DNA of 64,000 nucleotides from Marinirhabdus sp963793275 (lineage in GTDB: Bacteria; Bacteroidota; Bacteroidia; Flavobacteriales; Flavobacteriaceae): NCBI GenBank assembly GCA_963793275.1, contig CAWBZL010000005.1, forward strand, positions 77,652 to 141,651. Direction: 5' to 3'. Made by a program: the position numbers and the translations under genes. Below, piece by piece: positions 46,228-55,550 of this stretch; the stretch's first letter is position 1, and each line of letters begins with the position of its first letter. The notes beneath the pieces are model-generated. The model had not been told where the DNA came from and did no database searches. It worked only from the letters and a program-made list of their open reading frames with translations.

Positions 46228-47433
46228 ATGAAAGATTTTTTTAAAAACATACAAGGAGATAAAGCCATTTGGGCCGTAGCGGGTTTGTTGGCATTGTTCT
46301 CGTTTCTGCCCGTGTACAGCGCGAGCAGTAACCTGGCATACCTTTATGGCGATGGAAATACCTTCAAATTTTTACTGAAACATCTTGCACATCTATTATT
46401 GGGATTTGCCATTTTGTACGGAGTACATAAAATTCCATATCATTATTTCAAAGGGCTCTCTATTATCGCATTGCCTGTAGCAATCCTGTTGTTAATTTTC
46501 ACGATGGCGCAGGGCACAACGATAGATGGAGCCAATGCCAGCCGTTGGATTCGGGTGCCTTTTGTTGGAGTGACATTTCAGACTTCTACCCTGGCGGCGG
46601 TGGTGTTAATGACATATGTAGCACGTTATTTAAGCCGTATAAAAGATAAAACCGTCACTTTTAAAGAAACATTACTCCCGTTATGGTTGCCGGTCTTTCT
46701 GGTACTTGCGTTAATACTTCCAGCGAATTTTTCAACCACGGCAATCATTTTTTCCATGGTTGTAGTGTTGGTGTTTATTGGTGGCTATCCGTTACGCTAT
46801 TTAATGATTGTTTTGGGGACAGGGTTTGTAGTTTTGGCACTTTTCATTTTGACGGCCCTTGCTTTTCCGTCGGCATTTGACAATCGCGTAGATACGTGGA
46901 TGAGTCGTATTGAAAACTTTACCGATAAGGAAGATACCGAAGGCGATTACCAGATAGAAATAGCAAAAATAGCAATTGCCTCTGGCGGTGTTACAGGACT
47001 AGGTCCCGGGAAGAGTGTTCAGAAAAACTTTTTACCTCAGTCATCATCAGATTTTATTTACGCGATTATAGTTGAGGAATTTGGGATTGTAGGCGGCTTA
47101 TTTTTAATGTTTTTATACCTGGCGTTGCTGTTTAGATTGGTGATTGTTGCGCATAAGGCAACCTCTATGTTCGGGAAATTACTGGTGATTGGTGTTGGAC
47201 TGCCCATTGTATTTCAGGCCTTAATAAATATGGCTGTTGCAGTGGAACTATTCCCGGTAACAGGCCAAACATTGCCACTGGTAAGTAGTGGAGGAACCAG
47301 TATCTGGATGACGTGTCTGGCACTTGGAATGGTGCTAAGCGTAGCCGCCAAAAGAGAAGTGCAAAAAAGGCAAATGGAAGAGGGAGAAGAAATTTTGGAA
47401 AATCCACTGGATATTCTCTCTGAAACAATATAA
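46228..47433 (+). CDS. ftsW: septal peptidoglycan polymerase FtsW
   Basis: 401 residues, SEDS family with about ten transmembrane helices. Segments ASRWIRVPFVGVTFQTS, GYQIEIAKI-like DYQIEIAKIAIASGGVTGLG, GKSVQKNFLPQSSSDFIYAI and LPLVSSGGTSIWMT are the conserved loops. FtsW polymerises septal glycan together with FtsI. 74 bases separate it from murD. Confidence 0.94.
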   Translation: MKDFFKNIQGDKAIWAVAGLLALFSFLPVYSASSNLAYLYGDGNTFKFLLKHLAHLLLGFAILYGVHKIPYHYFKGLSIIALPVAILLLIFTMAQGTTIDGANASRWIRVPFVGVTFQTSTLAAVVLMTYVARYLSRIKDKTVTFKETLLPLWLPVFLVLALILPANFSTTAIIFSMVVVLVFIGGYPLRYLMIVLGTGFVVLALFILTALAFPSAFDNRVDTWMSRIENFTDKEDTEGDYQIEIAKIAIASGGVTGLGPGKSVQKNFLPQSSSDFIYAIIVEEFGIVGGLFLMFLYLALLFRLVIVAHKATSMFGKLLVIGVGLPIVFQALINMAVAVELFPVTGQTLPLVSSGGTSIWMTCLALGMVLSVAAKREVQKRQMEEGEEILENPLDILSETI

Positions 47434-47530
47434 CTCCTTTCTCACTTGCGTCCCGCGAAGGGGTGACGACAAGGAGGAATGCCCAGAAGGGATGTGGATG
47501 AAGGACTAATGAATAATTAAATAGAATAGT

Positions 47531-48646
47531 ATTAAAACAAAAACTCCATACAAATTCATCATAAGCGGTGGCGGTACTGGCGGGCATATTTACCCTGCTA
47601 TCGCCATAGCTAATGAATTGAAATCGCGTTTCCCGGAAGCAGAATTTCTGTTTGTGGGTGCCAGTGACCGTATGGAAATGGAGAAAGTGCCTCAGGCAGG
47701 CTTTAAAATTGAGGGGCTCTGGATCTCAGGTCTACAGCGTAGTTTAAGTGCTAAAAACCTGATGTTTCCGCTTAAACTGATCTCAAGTTTGATGAAATCC
47801 AGAAAAATAATCAAAAAATTTAAGCCTCACGCGGCAATTGGAACAGGTGGCTACGCAAGTGCTCCTTTGCTGAAAGTTGCTTCAGGTAAAAACATACCCT
47901 GTTTAATCCAGGAACAAAATAGCCACGCAGGAATTACAAATAAATGGTTAAGTAAAACCGTGAATAAGGTTTGTACGGCTTACGATGAGATGGACAAATT
48001 CTTTCCTGCTGAAAAGATAGTTTTAACCGGAAATCCTGTACGTCAGGATCTATTGGATATAACAAGTAAAAGAAACGAGGCGCAACAATTTTTTAAACTG
48101 AAGCCTGAGTTGAAAACAATACTAGTGCTAGGTGGAAGCTTAGGCGCTGGAAAGATCAATCAGCTAGTTGATAAGGCATTAGGTTATTTTAAAGCTGAGA
48201 ATGTGCAAGTGATCTGGCAATGTGGAACGTTATACCAGGGTCAATATCTTCAAAAATCTGAAGGATTCATTCAGGTACATCCCTTTTTAAATAAAATGGA
48301 TATGGCCTATGCTGCTGCAGATATTATAGTTTCCAGAGCGGGAGCATTATCGGTTTCTGAATTGTGTCTGGTGGGAAAGCCGGTAATTTTTATTCCGTCG
48401 CCCAATGTTTCGGAAGATCATCAAACTAAAAATGCGCTTTCCGTTTCAGAAAAAAATGCAGCGATCTTGTTGCGGGAATCTGAAGCAGACGAAAATTTTC
48501 AGCAAACTATTGGCAGGTTATTGAAGGATAAAGCGCTTCAGCAAAACCTTTCAGAAAACATAAAAAAGCTGGCAAAACCAAATGCAGCTAAAGATATTGT
48601 TGATGAGATTGAAAAACTTTTAAAAATATACGATGGAAGATTTTAG
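47531..48646 (+). CDS. murG: UDP-GlcNAc:lipid I transferase MurG, unusual start
   Basis: MurG adds GlcNAc to lipid I on the inner face of the membrane. The first start codon of ordinary type in frame (TTG, 47618) would remove the glycine-rich lipid-binding motif. Translating from the ATT at 47531 gives IKTKTPYKFIISGGGTGGHI, which holds the conserved GGTGGH loop; a stop lies at 47522-47524, so the true start must be in the few codons AAT AGT ATT. Either a rare ATT start is used or the base is wrong (ATG). The C-terminal UDP-GlcNAc part (GSLGAGKINQLVD, SRAGALSVSELCLVGKP, FIPSPNVSEDHQTKNA) is intact. Confidence 0.88.
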   Translation: MKTKTPYKFIISGGGTGGHIYPAIAIANELKSRFPEAEFLFVGASDRMEMEKVPQAGFKIEGLWISGLQRSLSAKNLMFPLKLISSLMKSRKIIKKFKPHAAIGTGGYASAPLLKVASGKNIPCLIQEQNSHAGITNKWLSKTVNKVCTAYDEMDKFFPAEKIVLTGNPVRQDLLDITSKRNEAQQFFKLKPELKTILVLGGSLGAGKINQLVDKALGYFKAENVQVIWQCGTLYQGQYLQKSEGFIQVHPFLNKMDMAYAAADIIVSRAGALSVSELCLVGKPVIFIPSPNVSEDHQTKNALSVSEKNAAILLRESEADENFQQTIGRLLKDKALQQNLSENIKKLAKPNAAKDIVDEIEKLLKIYDGRF

Positions 48647-48729
48647 AGGTACCATATAAGAGATCGCATTGCGAGCATCTCAATTAAAACAAGCTATACG
48701 CGTAAAAAAAGAAGATAAAACAGAAAATC

Positions 48730-50103
48730 TTGAGCATACTTAAAAACATACAAAACATTTACTTTATAGGCATTGGCGGTATAGGAATGAGTGCGCTCGC
48801 CCGTTTTGCTGTGTTAAAAGGGTTACGGGTGTTTGGGTATGATAAAACGGAGACAGTGCTTACGAAGCAATTAGCTTTAGAAGGAATTGAGATTATTTAC
48901 AAGGATTCGGTTACTGAAATTCCTTCGGTTATAAAAAACACATCAGAAACATTAATAGTTTACACGCCTGCTGTTCCTAAGAAAAACGAAATCTTTAACT
49001 GGTTTCAGGATAACAACTATACTGTTATAAAACGCTCAAAATTATTGGGTGAAGTTACAAAAGACACGTTGTGTCTTGCGGTTGCAGGTACGCACGGAAA
49101 GACCACAACCAGCGCTATTTTAGGACATTTGTTAGCGTACTGTGACATGCCGGTTACTGCATTTTTAGGAGGCATTGCCGAAAATTATAAATCAAATTTC
49201 ATTAGTAAAGGGACCGAAATTACGGTGGTAGAAGCAGACGAATTTGACCGTTCATTCTTAACGCTAAGTCCGGATATTGCCTGCGTTACATCTATGGATG
49301 CAGACCACCTGGATATCTATGGTGATGAAAATTCTATTCAGGATGCTTTTAAGGATTTTGCAAGGTTACTTCCTAACAAAGAAAACCTGCTTTTTAAAAA
49401 AGGATTACCGTTAGAGGGACAATCGGTAGCGATTGGAGAAGACGCTGCTTTTGAAGCACAAAATGTACGTATTGAAAACGGAGCTTATGTTTTTGATTTA
49501 AAAACACCGAAACAGACAATAAAAGATTTAAAATTTTATTTACCCGGACACCATAACCTGCACAATGCTGTGACAGCTCTGGGGATGGCAATTTTAGCAG
49601 GTTCCCCAACCGATTGCCTCCCCGAAGCTTTAGCTGGTTTTAAAGGTGTAGAGCGTCGCTTTTCGTATAAAATAAGAAGAGACGATTTGGTTTTAATAGA
49701 CGATTACGCCCACCACCCAACCGAGCTGAATGCACTGCATCAGGCAGTTGCCGAAATGTATCCTGATGATAGAAAAGTAATTGTCTTTCAGCCACATCTT
49801 TTCAGCAGAACAAAAGATTTTGCTCAAGGATTTGCTAAAAGTTTAGCCCAGTTTGACGAAGTGCTGTTGCTGGATATTTATCCTGCACGTGAAGAACCTA
49901 TGGAGGGAGTGACTTCAGAATGGTTGCTAGAATTGGTAAAAAATAACACCCTAAGTGTGTCTAAGGGCAGCACGCCCAGAATAATTTCAACATCAGAAAT
50001 CGCATCAGTTTTAAAAAACTCTAATTGCCGCATAAAACTACTTGTAGGAGCAGGAGACATTGGGGCAGAGGTTCAAAGAATCACTAAAATTTTAGAGCAA
50101 TGA
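48730..50103 (+). CDS. murC: UDP-MurNAc-L-alanine ligase MurC
   Basis: 457 residues with TTG start at 48730, giving MSILKNIQNIYFIGIGGIGM; no ATG fits. The ATP motif VAGTHGKTTTSAIL and substrate motifs EADEFDRSFL and IDDYAHHPTELNA are complete. MurC adds L-Ala to UDP-MurNAc. Its stop overlaps ftsQ by four bases. Confidence 0.94.
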   Translation: MSILKNIQNIYFIGIGGIGMSALARFAVLKGLRVFGYDKTETVLTKQLALEGIEIIYKDSVTEIPSVIKNTSETLIVYTPAVPKKNEIFNWFQDNNYTVIKRSKLLGEVTKDTLCLAVAGTHGKTTTSAILGHLLAYCDMPVTAFLGGIAENYKSNFISKGTEITVVEADEFDRSFLTLSPDIACVTSMDADHLDIYGDENSIQDAFKDFARLLPNKENLLFKKGLPLEGQSVAIGEDAAFEAQNVRIENGAYVFDLKTPKQTIKDLKFYLPGHHNLHNAVTALGMAILAGSPTDCLPEALAGFKGVERRFSYKIRRDDLVLIDDYAHHPTELNALHQAVAEMYPDDRKVIVFQPHLFSRTKDFAQGFAKSLAQFDEVLLLDIYPAREEPMEGVTSEWLLELVKNNTLSVSKGSTPRIISTSEIASVLKNSNCRIKLLVGAGDIGAEVQRITKILEQ

Positions 50104-50831
50104 AAAAATTTATTCCTTTCATAAAATTTGTGTTACTGGCTGTTTTAGTAGTGTTCCTTTTCAGCTTTACAGAGAAGCGAAATTCAGCCAGAAAATTGAG
50201 TAAAATTACTATTGAATTTCTGGACGAAAATGACCCTTTTATTACGCTAACCACTGTTAATAAATTGTTAGTAGTAAATCACGACAGCATCACTGAGGTG
50301 GACAAAGAAACTTTAGTTTTGAAAGAGATGGAGTCCCGCTTGTTGGCAAATGCTATGATTCGGGATGCGCAAGTGTATATAACGGTTGACGGCGTTCTGG
50401 GCGCAAAGATAGAACAGCGGAATCCGATTGGTCGGGTGGCCGCCTCGCCTAATTATTACCTTGATGCCGATGGAAAGAAAATGCCATTGTCTACAGTGTA
50501 TGCAGCGAGGGTGCCCATAATAACCGGTAGCTCTAAGACCAATTTTACAGAAGTTACGCCGTTATTATTAAAGATAAATGAAGATGAATTTATGAGGCAG
50601 AGTGTTGTGGGGGTTCAACTTGCTGAAGGAGGCGATGTTACATTAAAGCTCAGGAAATATAGCTTCGATGTGCGTTTCGGGAAGGTGGAGAATATGGAAT
50701 TGAAGTTTCAGAATTTTAAGGCGTTTTATCAAAAAACAAAAGAAGACAAAACATTACAGAGCTATAAAACAATCGATTTGCAGTTTGGAAATCAGGTAGT
50801 AGCCACAAAAACCGAAGAGGATGGAAAATAA
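50100..50831 (+). CDS. ftsQ: cell division protein FtsQ
   Basis: 243 residues: one transmembrane helix near the N-terminus (IKFVLLAVLVVFLFSF), then a POTRA-like and beta domain with VNKLLVVNHDSI and KIEQRNPIGRVAASPNYYLD. FtsQ links early and late division proteins at the septum. It is short and diverged, as usual in Bacteroidota; position between murC and ftsA is decisive. It overlaps both neighbours (4 and 11 bases). Confidence 0.88.
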   Translation: MKKFIPFIKFVLLAVLVVFLFSFTEKRNSARKLSKITIEFLDENDPFITLTTVNKLLVVNHDSITEVDKETLVLKEMESRLLANAMIRDAQVYITVDGVLGAKIEQRNPIGRVAASPNYYLDADGKKMPLSTVYAARVPIITGSSKTNFTEVTPLLLKINEDEFMRQSVVGVQLAEGGDVTLKLRKYSFDVRFGKVENMELKFQNFKAFYQKTKEDKTLQSYKTIDLQFGNQVVATKTEEDGK

Positions 50832-52155
50832 AGACATAGCGGTTGGATTAGACATAGGGACCACCAAGATTGTTGCTATGATTGGTAGGAACAATGAGTA
50901 TGGGAAGATGGAGATTTTGGGTATTGGAAAGTCCAAAAGTTTAGGAGTACATCGCGGGGTGGTAAATAATATTACACAAACTATTCAATCCATTCAGCAA
51001 GCAGTACAGGATGCCGAAACGTCCTCAGGGTTAAAAATTGAAGATGTGGTGGTAGGGATTGCAGGGCAGCACATACGTAGCTTGCAGCATAGCGATTATA
51101 TTACACGTAGCAATAGTGACGAGGTGATAAATGAGGAAGATATAGACCGGTTGTGCAATCAGGTTCACAAATTGGTTATGTTACCGGGAGAAGAAATTAT
51201 ACACGTCCTGCCACAGGATTTTAAAGTAGACGGGCAGGCAGAAATTAAAGAGCCCATCGGGATGTATGGGGGTAGGTTAGAAGCCAACTTTCACGTAGTA
51301 GTGGGCCAGGTTTCCAGTATTAGAAATATTGGGCGTTGTGTAAAAAGTACCGGATTAGAGCTTTCTGGCATAACCCTGGAGCCATTAGCTTCGGCAAATG
51401 CGGTATTGAGCCAGGAAGAAAAAGAAGCAGGTGTTGCGTTGATCGATATTGGAGGCGGAACTACAGATCTGGCCATTTTTAAAGATGGGATTATAAGGCA
51501 TACTGCAGTAATTCCTTTTGGCGGAAATGTAATTACCGAAGATATAAAAGAAGGTTGCAGCATTATTGAAAAACAAGCAGAATTACTAAAAGTAAAGTTT
51601 GGTAGTGCCTGGCCAGGAGAAAATAAAGACAATGAAATAGTTTCAATTCCAGGATTACGTGGAAGAGAGCCTAAAGAAATTACACTAAAAAATCTTTCAA
51701 AAATTATTCACGCACGCGTTGTGGAAATTATTGAGCAGGTATACTTAGAAATTAAAAATTACGGTCACGAAGAGCAAAAGAAAAAGTTGATCGCAGGAAT
51801 CGTACTTACTGGTGGAGGCTCACAATTGCAGCATTTAAAGCAGTTGGTAGAATATATTACAGGAATGGATACCCGTATTGGTTATCCCAATGAGCATTTA
51901 GCAGGTGATAGTGATAGTGAAACTACAAGCCCGTTATATGCAACAGCAGTTGGACTGGTCTTAAATAGTTTAGAAAGCAAACATCGTAATGCCCCAAAAG
52001 CAATTGAAGTTGTAAAAGATGTGGCTTTAGAAGATGTAACCGAAAAAAATGAAACAGAAGAGCCAGAATTAAAAGAAGAACCACAAGTAGAACGCAAACG
52101 CTTTTTTGACAAATGGGCGGAGAAGTTTAAAGAGTTTTTGGATAATGCTGAATAA
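50821..52155 (+). CDS. ftsA: cell division protein FtsA
   Basis: 444 residues, actin-like ATPase with the phosphate motifs AVGLDIGTTKIVAMIG and LIDIGGGTTDLAIF and the adenosine segment VLTGGGSQLQHLKQLV. FtsA tethers FtsZ to the membrane by a C-terminal amphipathic helix, here KRFFDKWAEKFKEFL at the end. The charged linker before it (DVALEDVTEKNETEEPELKE) is typical. 105 bases separate it from ftsZ; a dyad TTCCGC/GCGGAA lies in between. Confidence 0.94.
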   Translation: MENKDIAVGLDIGTTKIVAMIGRNNEYGKMEILGIGKSKSLGVHRGVVNNITQTIQSIQQAVQDAETSSGLKIEDVVVGIAGQHIRSLQHSDYITRSNSDEVINEEDIDRLCNQVHKLVMLPGEEIIHVLPQDFKVDGQAEIKEPIGMYGGRLEANFHVVVGQVSSIRNIGRCVKSTGLELSGITLEPLASANAVLSQEEKEAGVALIDIGGGTTDLAIFKDGIIRHTAVIPFGGNVITEDIKEGCSIIEKQAELLKVKFGSAWPGENKDNEIVSIPGLRGREPKEITLKNLSKIIHARVVEIIEQVYLEIKNYGHEEQKKKLIAGIVLTGGGSQLQHLKQLVEYITGMDTRIGYPNEHLAGDSDSETTSPLYATAVGLVLNSLESKHRNAPKAIEVVKDVALEDVTEKNETEEPELKEEPQVERKRFFDKWAEKFKEFLDNAE

Positions 52156-52260
52156 TAAGTTGTGGGTAAGTAAGAGCAGTTTGCAGTAAAAAATAGAAAA
52201 TAAAGAATAATTCCGCACAGCGGAAAGAATAGAAAATAAACCTCGCAAAATTAAATAAAT

Positions 52261-54354
52261 ATGAGTAGTAACTTTGATGAAACAACCATTGCGTTCGATA
52301 TGCCGAAGAACCAAAGCAACGTCATAAAAGTGATAGGCGTTGGAGGTGGCGGTAGCAACGCTATTAACCATATGTTTAGTCAGGGTATCAAGGGTGTAGA
52401 TTTCGTGATTTGCAATACCGATGCCCAGGCATTAGAGAATAGTGCTGTGCCTATTAAAATTCAGTTAGGAGTTTCTCTTACTGAAGGTTTAGGAGCAGGT
52501 GCTAACCCAGCCATTGGAGAGCAATCTGCCATGGAAAATCTGGAAGAAATAAAAAATATGCTTTCTACCAATACCAAAATGATTTTTATCACAGCTGGTA
52601 TGGGTGGTGGTACTGGTACAGGAGCAGCACCAATTATTGCTAAAATGGCCAAAGAACTGGATATATTAACAGTGGGTATTGTGACCATCCCGTTTCAGTT
52701 TGAAGGAAAAATGCGTGGTGAGCAGGCACAGATTGGAGTAGAAAAGTTACGACAAAACTGTGATTCACTGGTAGTAATTAATAATAATAAGTTACGTGAA
52801 GTATACGGTAACTTAGGATTTAAAGCTGGTTTTTCCAAAGCCGATGAAGTATTAGCCACTGCAGCGCGAGGTATAGCAGAGGTAATTACACACCACTATA
52901 CTCAAAATATTGACTTACGTGACGCCAAAACTGTTCTTGCCAATAGCGGAACAGCTATTATGGGAAGTGCAAGCGCTAGCGGTTCCAACAGAGCGCAGGA
53001 GGCCATTAACAAAGCGTTGGATTCCCCTTTATTGAATGACAATAAAATTCAAGGGGCTAAAAATGTGTTGCTTTTAATTGTTTCAGGAAACGAAGAAATA
53101 ACGATCGATGAGATCGGAGAAATTAGTGACCATATTCAAAACGAAGCAGGACACAGCGCCAATATAATTATGGGTATTGGTGAAGACGAATCGCTGGAAG
53201 GTGCTGTCGCTATTACCGTTATTGCCACAGGTTTCGACGCAGAGCAGCAGGATGATATAAGTAATACTGAAACTAAGAAAATAATTCACACCTTAGAAGA
53301 AGAACAAAAAGCAGAGCAAAATTTATCTACCAATAAAGGAGCCACACCGGTTGAATTACCGAAAGCCGAAGAAAAACCGGCTCCTCCAAAACCAGATCCT
53401 GTTATTAGACATACGTTGGTACTGGATGAAGAGGAAGTAAAACCCGTTATTAAGCCAAAGGCAACTAGTGTTGTTGAAGAAGAAAAAGCCCCTGAGCCAC
53501 AAGTAAAGGTTCCTTTTGAAGGATATATTGAAACTTCCGAACTCCTGAAAAATATAGATGTAGAATGCACAGCGGTAGCTATTCATCATATAGCTGAATT
53601 TGAACAATTGCAAATTAATGAGATTGACGTACATAGTTTTGAAATAATTTCACCAAGGGTAAATATTGAGCAAAAAACTTCGGTTAAAGCTGTCGAAGAT
53701 GATTTTATTATTGTTGAAAAGAAGCAAAAACCGCCAGTCCAGGAAACCGAAGTAGAAGAACAAATGTTAATGTTTGACCTTCCACTTAATCCTTCAGAAA
53801 AAAAGAAAGAAGTCCCATCACAACAGCAGAGAGTAGAGGACAAAGAAGAGGTGCTTACATCACGTATAGAAGATATTGAAGTACAGGATGCGTTAGAAAT
53901 TGTGCCAATTACCGAAGTTTCAGACAAAGGTATAAAGCGTTACAGTCTGGACGATTATGAAGAGAAGGAAGCAGAATTATTAAATGCTAAACCCACAGCA
54001 AAAAACAAGCCTGCCGAAGAAGATGTAGAGTTTAAAACCAAAACAGTAGCACCAGCCAAAGATGAAGAAGAGGTTGCGCCAGAGGATGTGGACCCAATGA
54101 ATACATCAATTTCGAAATTGTTGGCTGCGCGTACAGAGGAGCGAAAAAAGACCATGAAGGAGTTTAATTACAAGTTTAGAAACAGTGCTTCAAAAATTGA
54201 TGATATTGAAAAACAGCCAGCCTATAAAAGAATGGGCATAGAATTGGAAGATGCAAATACCAATACTAATATTTCAAGAATATCAATCAATACAGACAAT
54301 GATGATATTGATTTGCGAAGTAATAATTCGTTTTTGCACGATAATGTAGATTAA
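52261..54354 (+). CDS. ftsZ: cell division GTPase FtsZ with long C-terminal extension
   Basis: 697 residues. The tubulin-like GTPase (about 20-325) carries VGVGGGGSNAINHMF, the T4 loop GMGGGTGTGAAPIIAKMAK and NLGFKAGFSKADEVLATAA. It is followed by about 370 residues of Glu/Lys/Pro-rich low-complexity sequence ending SSNNSFLHDNVD, more than twice the length of the E. coli linker and common in flavobacteria. A short conserved-looking helix KKTMKEFNYKFRNS occurs near residue 630. FtsZ polymerises to form the division ring. A terminator follows. Confidence 0.94.
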   Translation: MSSNFDETTIAFDMPKNQSNVIKVIGVGGGGSNAINHMFSQGIKGVDFVICNTDAQALENSAVPIKIQLGVSLTEGLGAGANPAIGEQSAMENLEEIKNMLSTNTKMIFITAGMGGGTGTGAAPIIAKMAKELDILTVGIVTIPFQFEGKMRGEQAQIGVEKLRQNCDSLVVINNNKLREVYGNLGFKAGFSKADEVLATAARGIAEVITHHYTQNIDLRDAKTVLANSGTAIMGSASASGSNRAQEAINKALDSPLLNDNKIQGAKNVLLLIVSGNEEITIDEIGEISDHIQNEAGHSANIIMGIGEDESLEGAVAITVIATGFDAEQQDDISNTETKKIIHTLEEEQKAEQNLSTNKGATPVELPKAEEKPAPPKPDPVIRHTLVLDEEEVKPVIKPKATSVVEEEKAPEPQVKVPFEGYIETSELLKNIDVECTAVAIHHIAEFEQLQINEIDVHSFEIISPRVNIEQKTSVKAVEDDFIIVEKKQKPPVQETEVEEQMLMFDLPLNPSEKKKEVPSQQQRVEDKEEVLTSRIEDIEVQDALEIVPITEVSDKGIKRYSLDDYEEKEAELLNAKPTAKNKPAEEDVEFKTKTVAPAKDEEEVAPEDVDPMNTSISKLLAARTEERKKTMKEFNYKFRNSASKIDDIEKQPAYKRMGIELEDANTNTNISRISINTDNDDIDLRSNNSFLHDNVD

Positions 54355-54373
54355 GCTTTTTTAGCATATAGTG

Positions 54374-54408
54374 AAACCCTGCTTTACTGGTTAATAGCAG
54401 GGTTTTTC
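54374..54408. terminator. terminator after ftsZ, shared with the convergent BLUF gene
   Basis: AAACCCTGCT (54374-54383) pairs with AGCAGGGTTT (54396-54405), followed by TT C TTT; the A-rich left side can serve the minus-strand gene that ends at 54410. Confidence 0.8.
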
Positions 54409-54409
54409 T

Positions 54410-54826
54410 TTATTCTACTTCTTCAAACATCATAAACGGACGTAATAATCGAGCTAATTTATTTGAAGTTGTGGTGCGCACACTATTTAAATAGTCTTTA
54501 ATTTTTTGAAGATCTTTTTCAGTTTTTACGACATTAAATTTAGAATTGTATTGTAGAAATACGGGTTTTGCAGTTTCTTTATTATACACTTCAAAGATTC
54601 CTTCGTGTCGCGTGTCTTTTTTTATTTTATTCTCGTACAAATCTATAATATGTTCTTTTTCTCCTTCTAAAACCTGGAAAAAATGTCCTAAATTGTAGAG
54701 TAAAATACCACTCACTTTGCAGTCGGTATTATTGTTTTTAGTTTCTTCGAAGATATTCTCGATCTCCTTATTTGATAGTTCTGGTTTAGCATTGCTTATG
54801 TAGCAAATGGTGTGAAGCATTTTCAT
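54410..54826 (-). CDS. BLUF-domain blue-light sensor
   Basis: 138 residues. The FAD-binding BLUF domain occupies residues 4-95. Its photocycle residues keep the exact spacing of AppA: Tyr9 (ICYISNA), Asn33 (TKNNNTDC) and Gln51 (FFQVLEG), corresponding to Tyr21, Asn45 and Gln63, and the segment GILLYNLGHFFQVLEG is the family signature. BLUF proteins sense blue light through FAD and change partner binding. There is no output domain, only a ~40-residue helical tail, so it should act on a partner. None of its neighbours is an obvious partner. A plausible start is the ATG at 54826; the gene is alone between ftsZ and yqeY. Confidence 0.9.
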   Translation of the reverse strand: MKMLHTICYISNAKPELSNKEIENIFEETKNNNTDCKVSGILLYNLGHFFQVLEGEKEHIIDLYENKIKKDTRHEGIFEVYNKETAKPVFLQYNSKFNVVKTEKDLQKIKDYLNSVRTTTSNKLARLLRPFMMFEEVE

Positions 54827-54949
54827 ACAATTAGTTTTTTAATAAAATTAGTAAAATAATTATTTCCTTATCGTCGGTATTCAAAGAAAAAGGAACGTTT
54901 TTAACGGTATTACGATATTGCATTGCACTGTTTTTATGAATCAAAATAG

Positions 54950-54957
54950 TATCTTTG
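54950..54957 (+). promoter_or_regulatory. candidate -7 box before the YqeY-family gene
   Basis: TATCTTTG matches TAnnTTTG and lies 19 bases before the ATG at 54977; TTG at 54923-54925 is 24 bases upstream. Confidence 0.5.
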
Positions 54958-54976
54958 GCATCCAATAAATACAATT

Positions 54977-55429
54977 ATGAGTCTCTCTACAAAAATCATG
55001 GATGCTATGAAAGTAGCAATGAAGGCGAAAGATCAGCAATCGTTACAAGCCTTAAGGTCGGTAAAGTCTGCTATTTTATTAGCCCAAACCGAAAGTGGAG
55101 CGAAAGAGGAGCTTACTGAGGATGCAGAGTTAAAACTGCTTCAAAAGTTAGTGAAGCAGCGTAAAGACAGTGCTGCATTGTACACTGAACAAGGAAGAGA
55201 AGATCTTTCGGAACCAGAATTGGCAGAAGCAGCTGTAATAGAACAATTTTTACCAGCTCAGTTAAGTGAAGCAGAAGTAGAGAAACTTGTAACAGAAGTG
55301 ATTGCGCAAACAGGAGCAAGTTCTATGGGCGATATGGGTAAAGTTATGGGCATAGTAAGTGGAAAAGCCGCAGGAAGAGCAGATGGAAAAACCATTAGTA
55401 TGATCGTGAAGAAAAAATTAAGTACTTAA
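54977..55429 (+). CDS. GatB/YqeY domain protein
   Basis: 150 residues of the YqeY family, the C-terminal helical domain of the GatB amidotransferase subunit found alone. Segments MKAKDQQSLQALRSVKSAIL and the DMGKVMG/GRADGKTISMIVK end are characteristic. The free-standing YqeY is thought to be tRNA-linked but its role is unproven. It is the last chromosomal gene before the tRNA-Arg locus. Confidence 0.92.
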   Translation: MSLSTKIMDAMKVAMKAKDQQSLQALRSVKSAILLAQTESGAKEELTEDAELKLLQKLVKQRKDSAALYTEQGREDLSEPELAEAAVIEQFLPAQLSEAEVEKLVTEVIAQTGASSMGDMGKVMGIVSGKAAGRADGKTISMIVKKKLST

Positions 55430-55476
55430 TTTTTAAATAATTGAATAGAGATTCCCCACCTGAGTGGGAATGATTA

Positions 55477-55550
55477 GGCCACGTGGCGCAACTGAATAGC
55501 GCATCAGATTTCGGCTCTGAGGGTTGGGGGTTTGAATCCCTTCGTGGTCA
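55477..55550 (+). tRNA. tRNA-Arg (anticodon TCG)
   Basis: 74 bases fold into a full cloverleaf. Acceptor stem GGCCACG / CGTGGTC with discriminator A; D stem GCGC/GCGC; anticodon stem TCAGA/TCTGA around loop TTTCGGC, giving anticodon UCG; T stem GGGGG/CCCTT around TTTGAAT. The 3' CCA is not encoded. Its 3' half is overlapped by the end of the serine recombinase gene on the other strand, which marks it as the integration site of the element to the right. Confidence 0.93.

Noticed and set aside
47618..47620. TTG start for murG
   Set aside because: It removes the lipid I binding GGTGGH loop.
53286..53927. Minus-strand frames within ftsZ
   Set aside because: They are mirrors of the Glu/Lys-rich extension and consist mainly of Ser, Phe and Thr runs.
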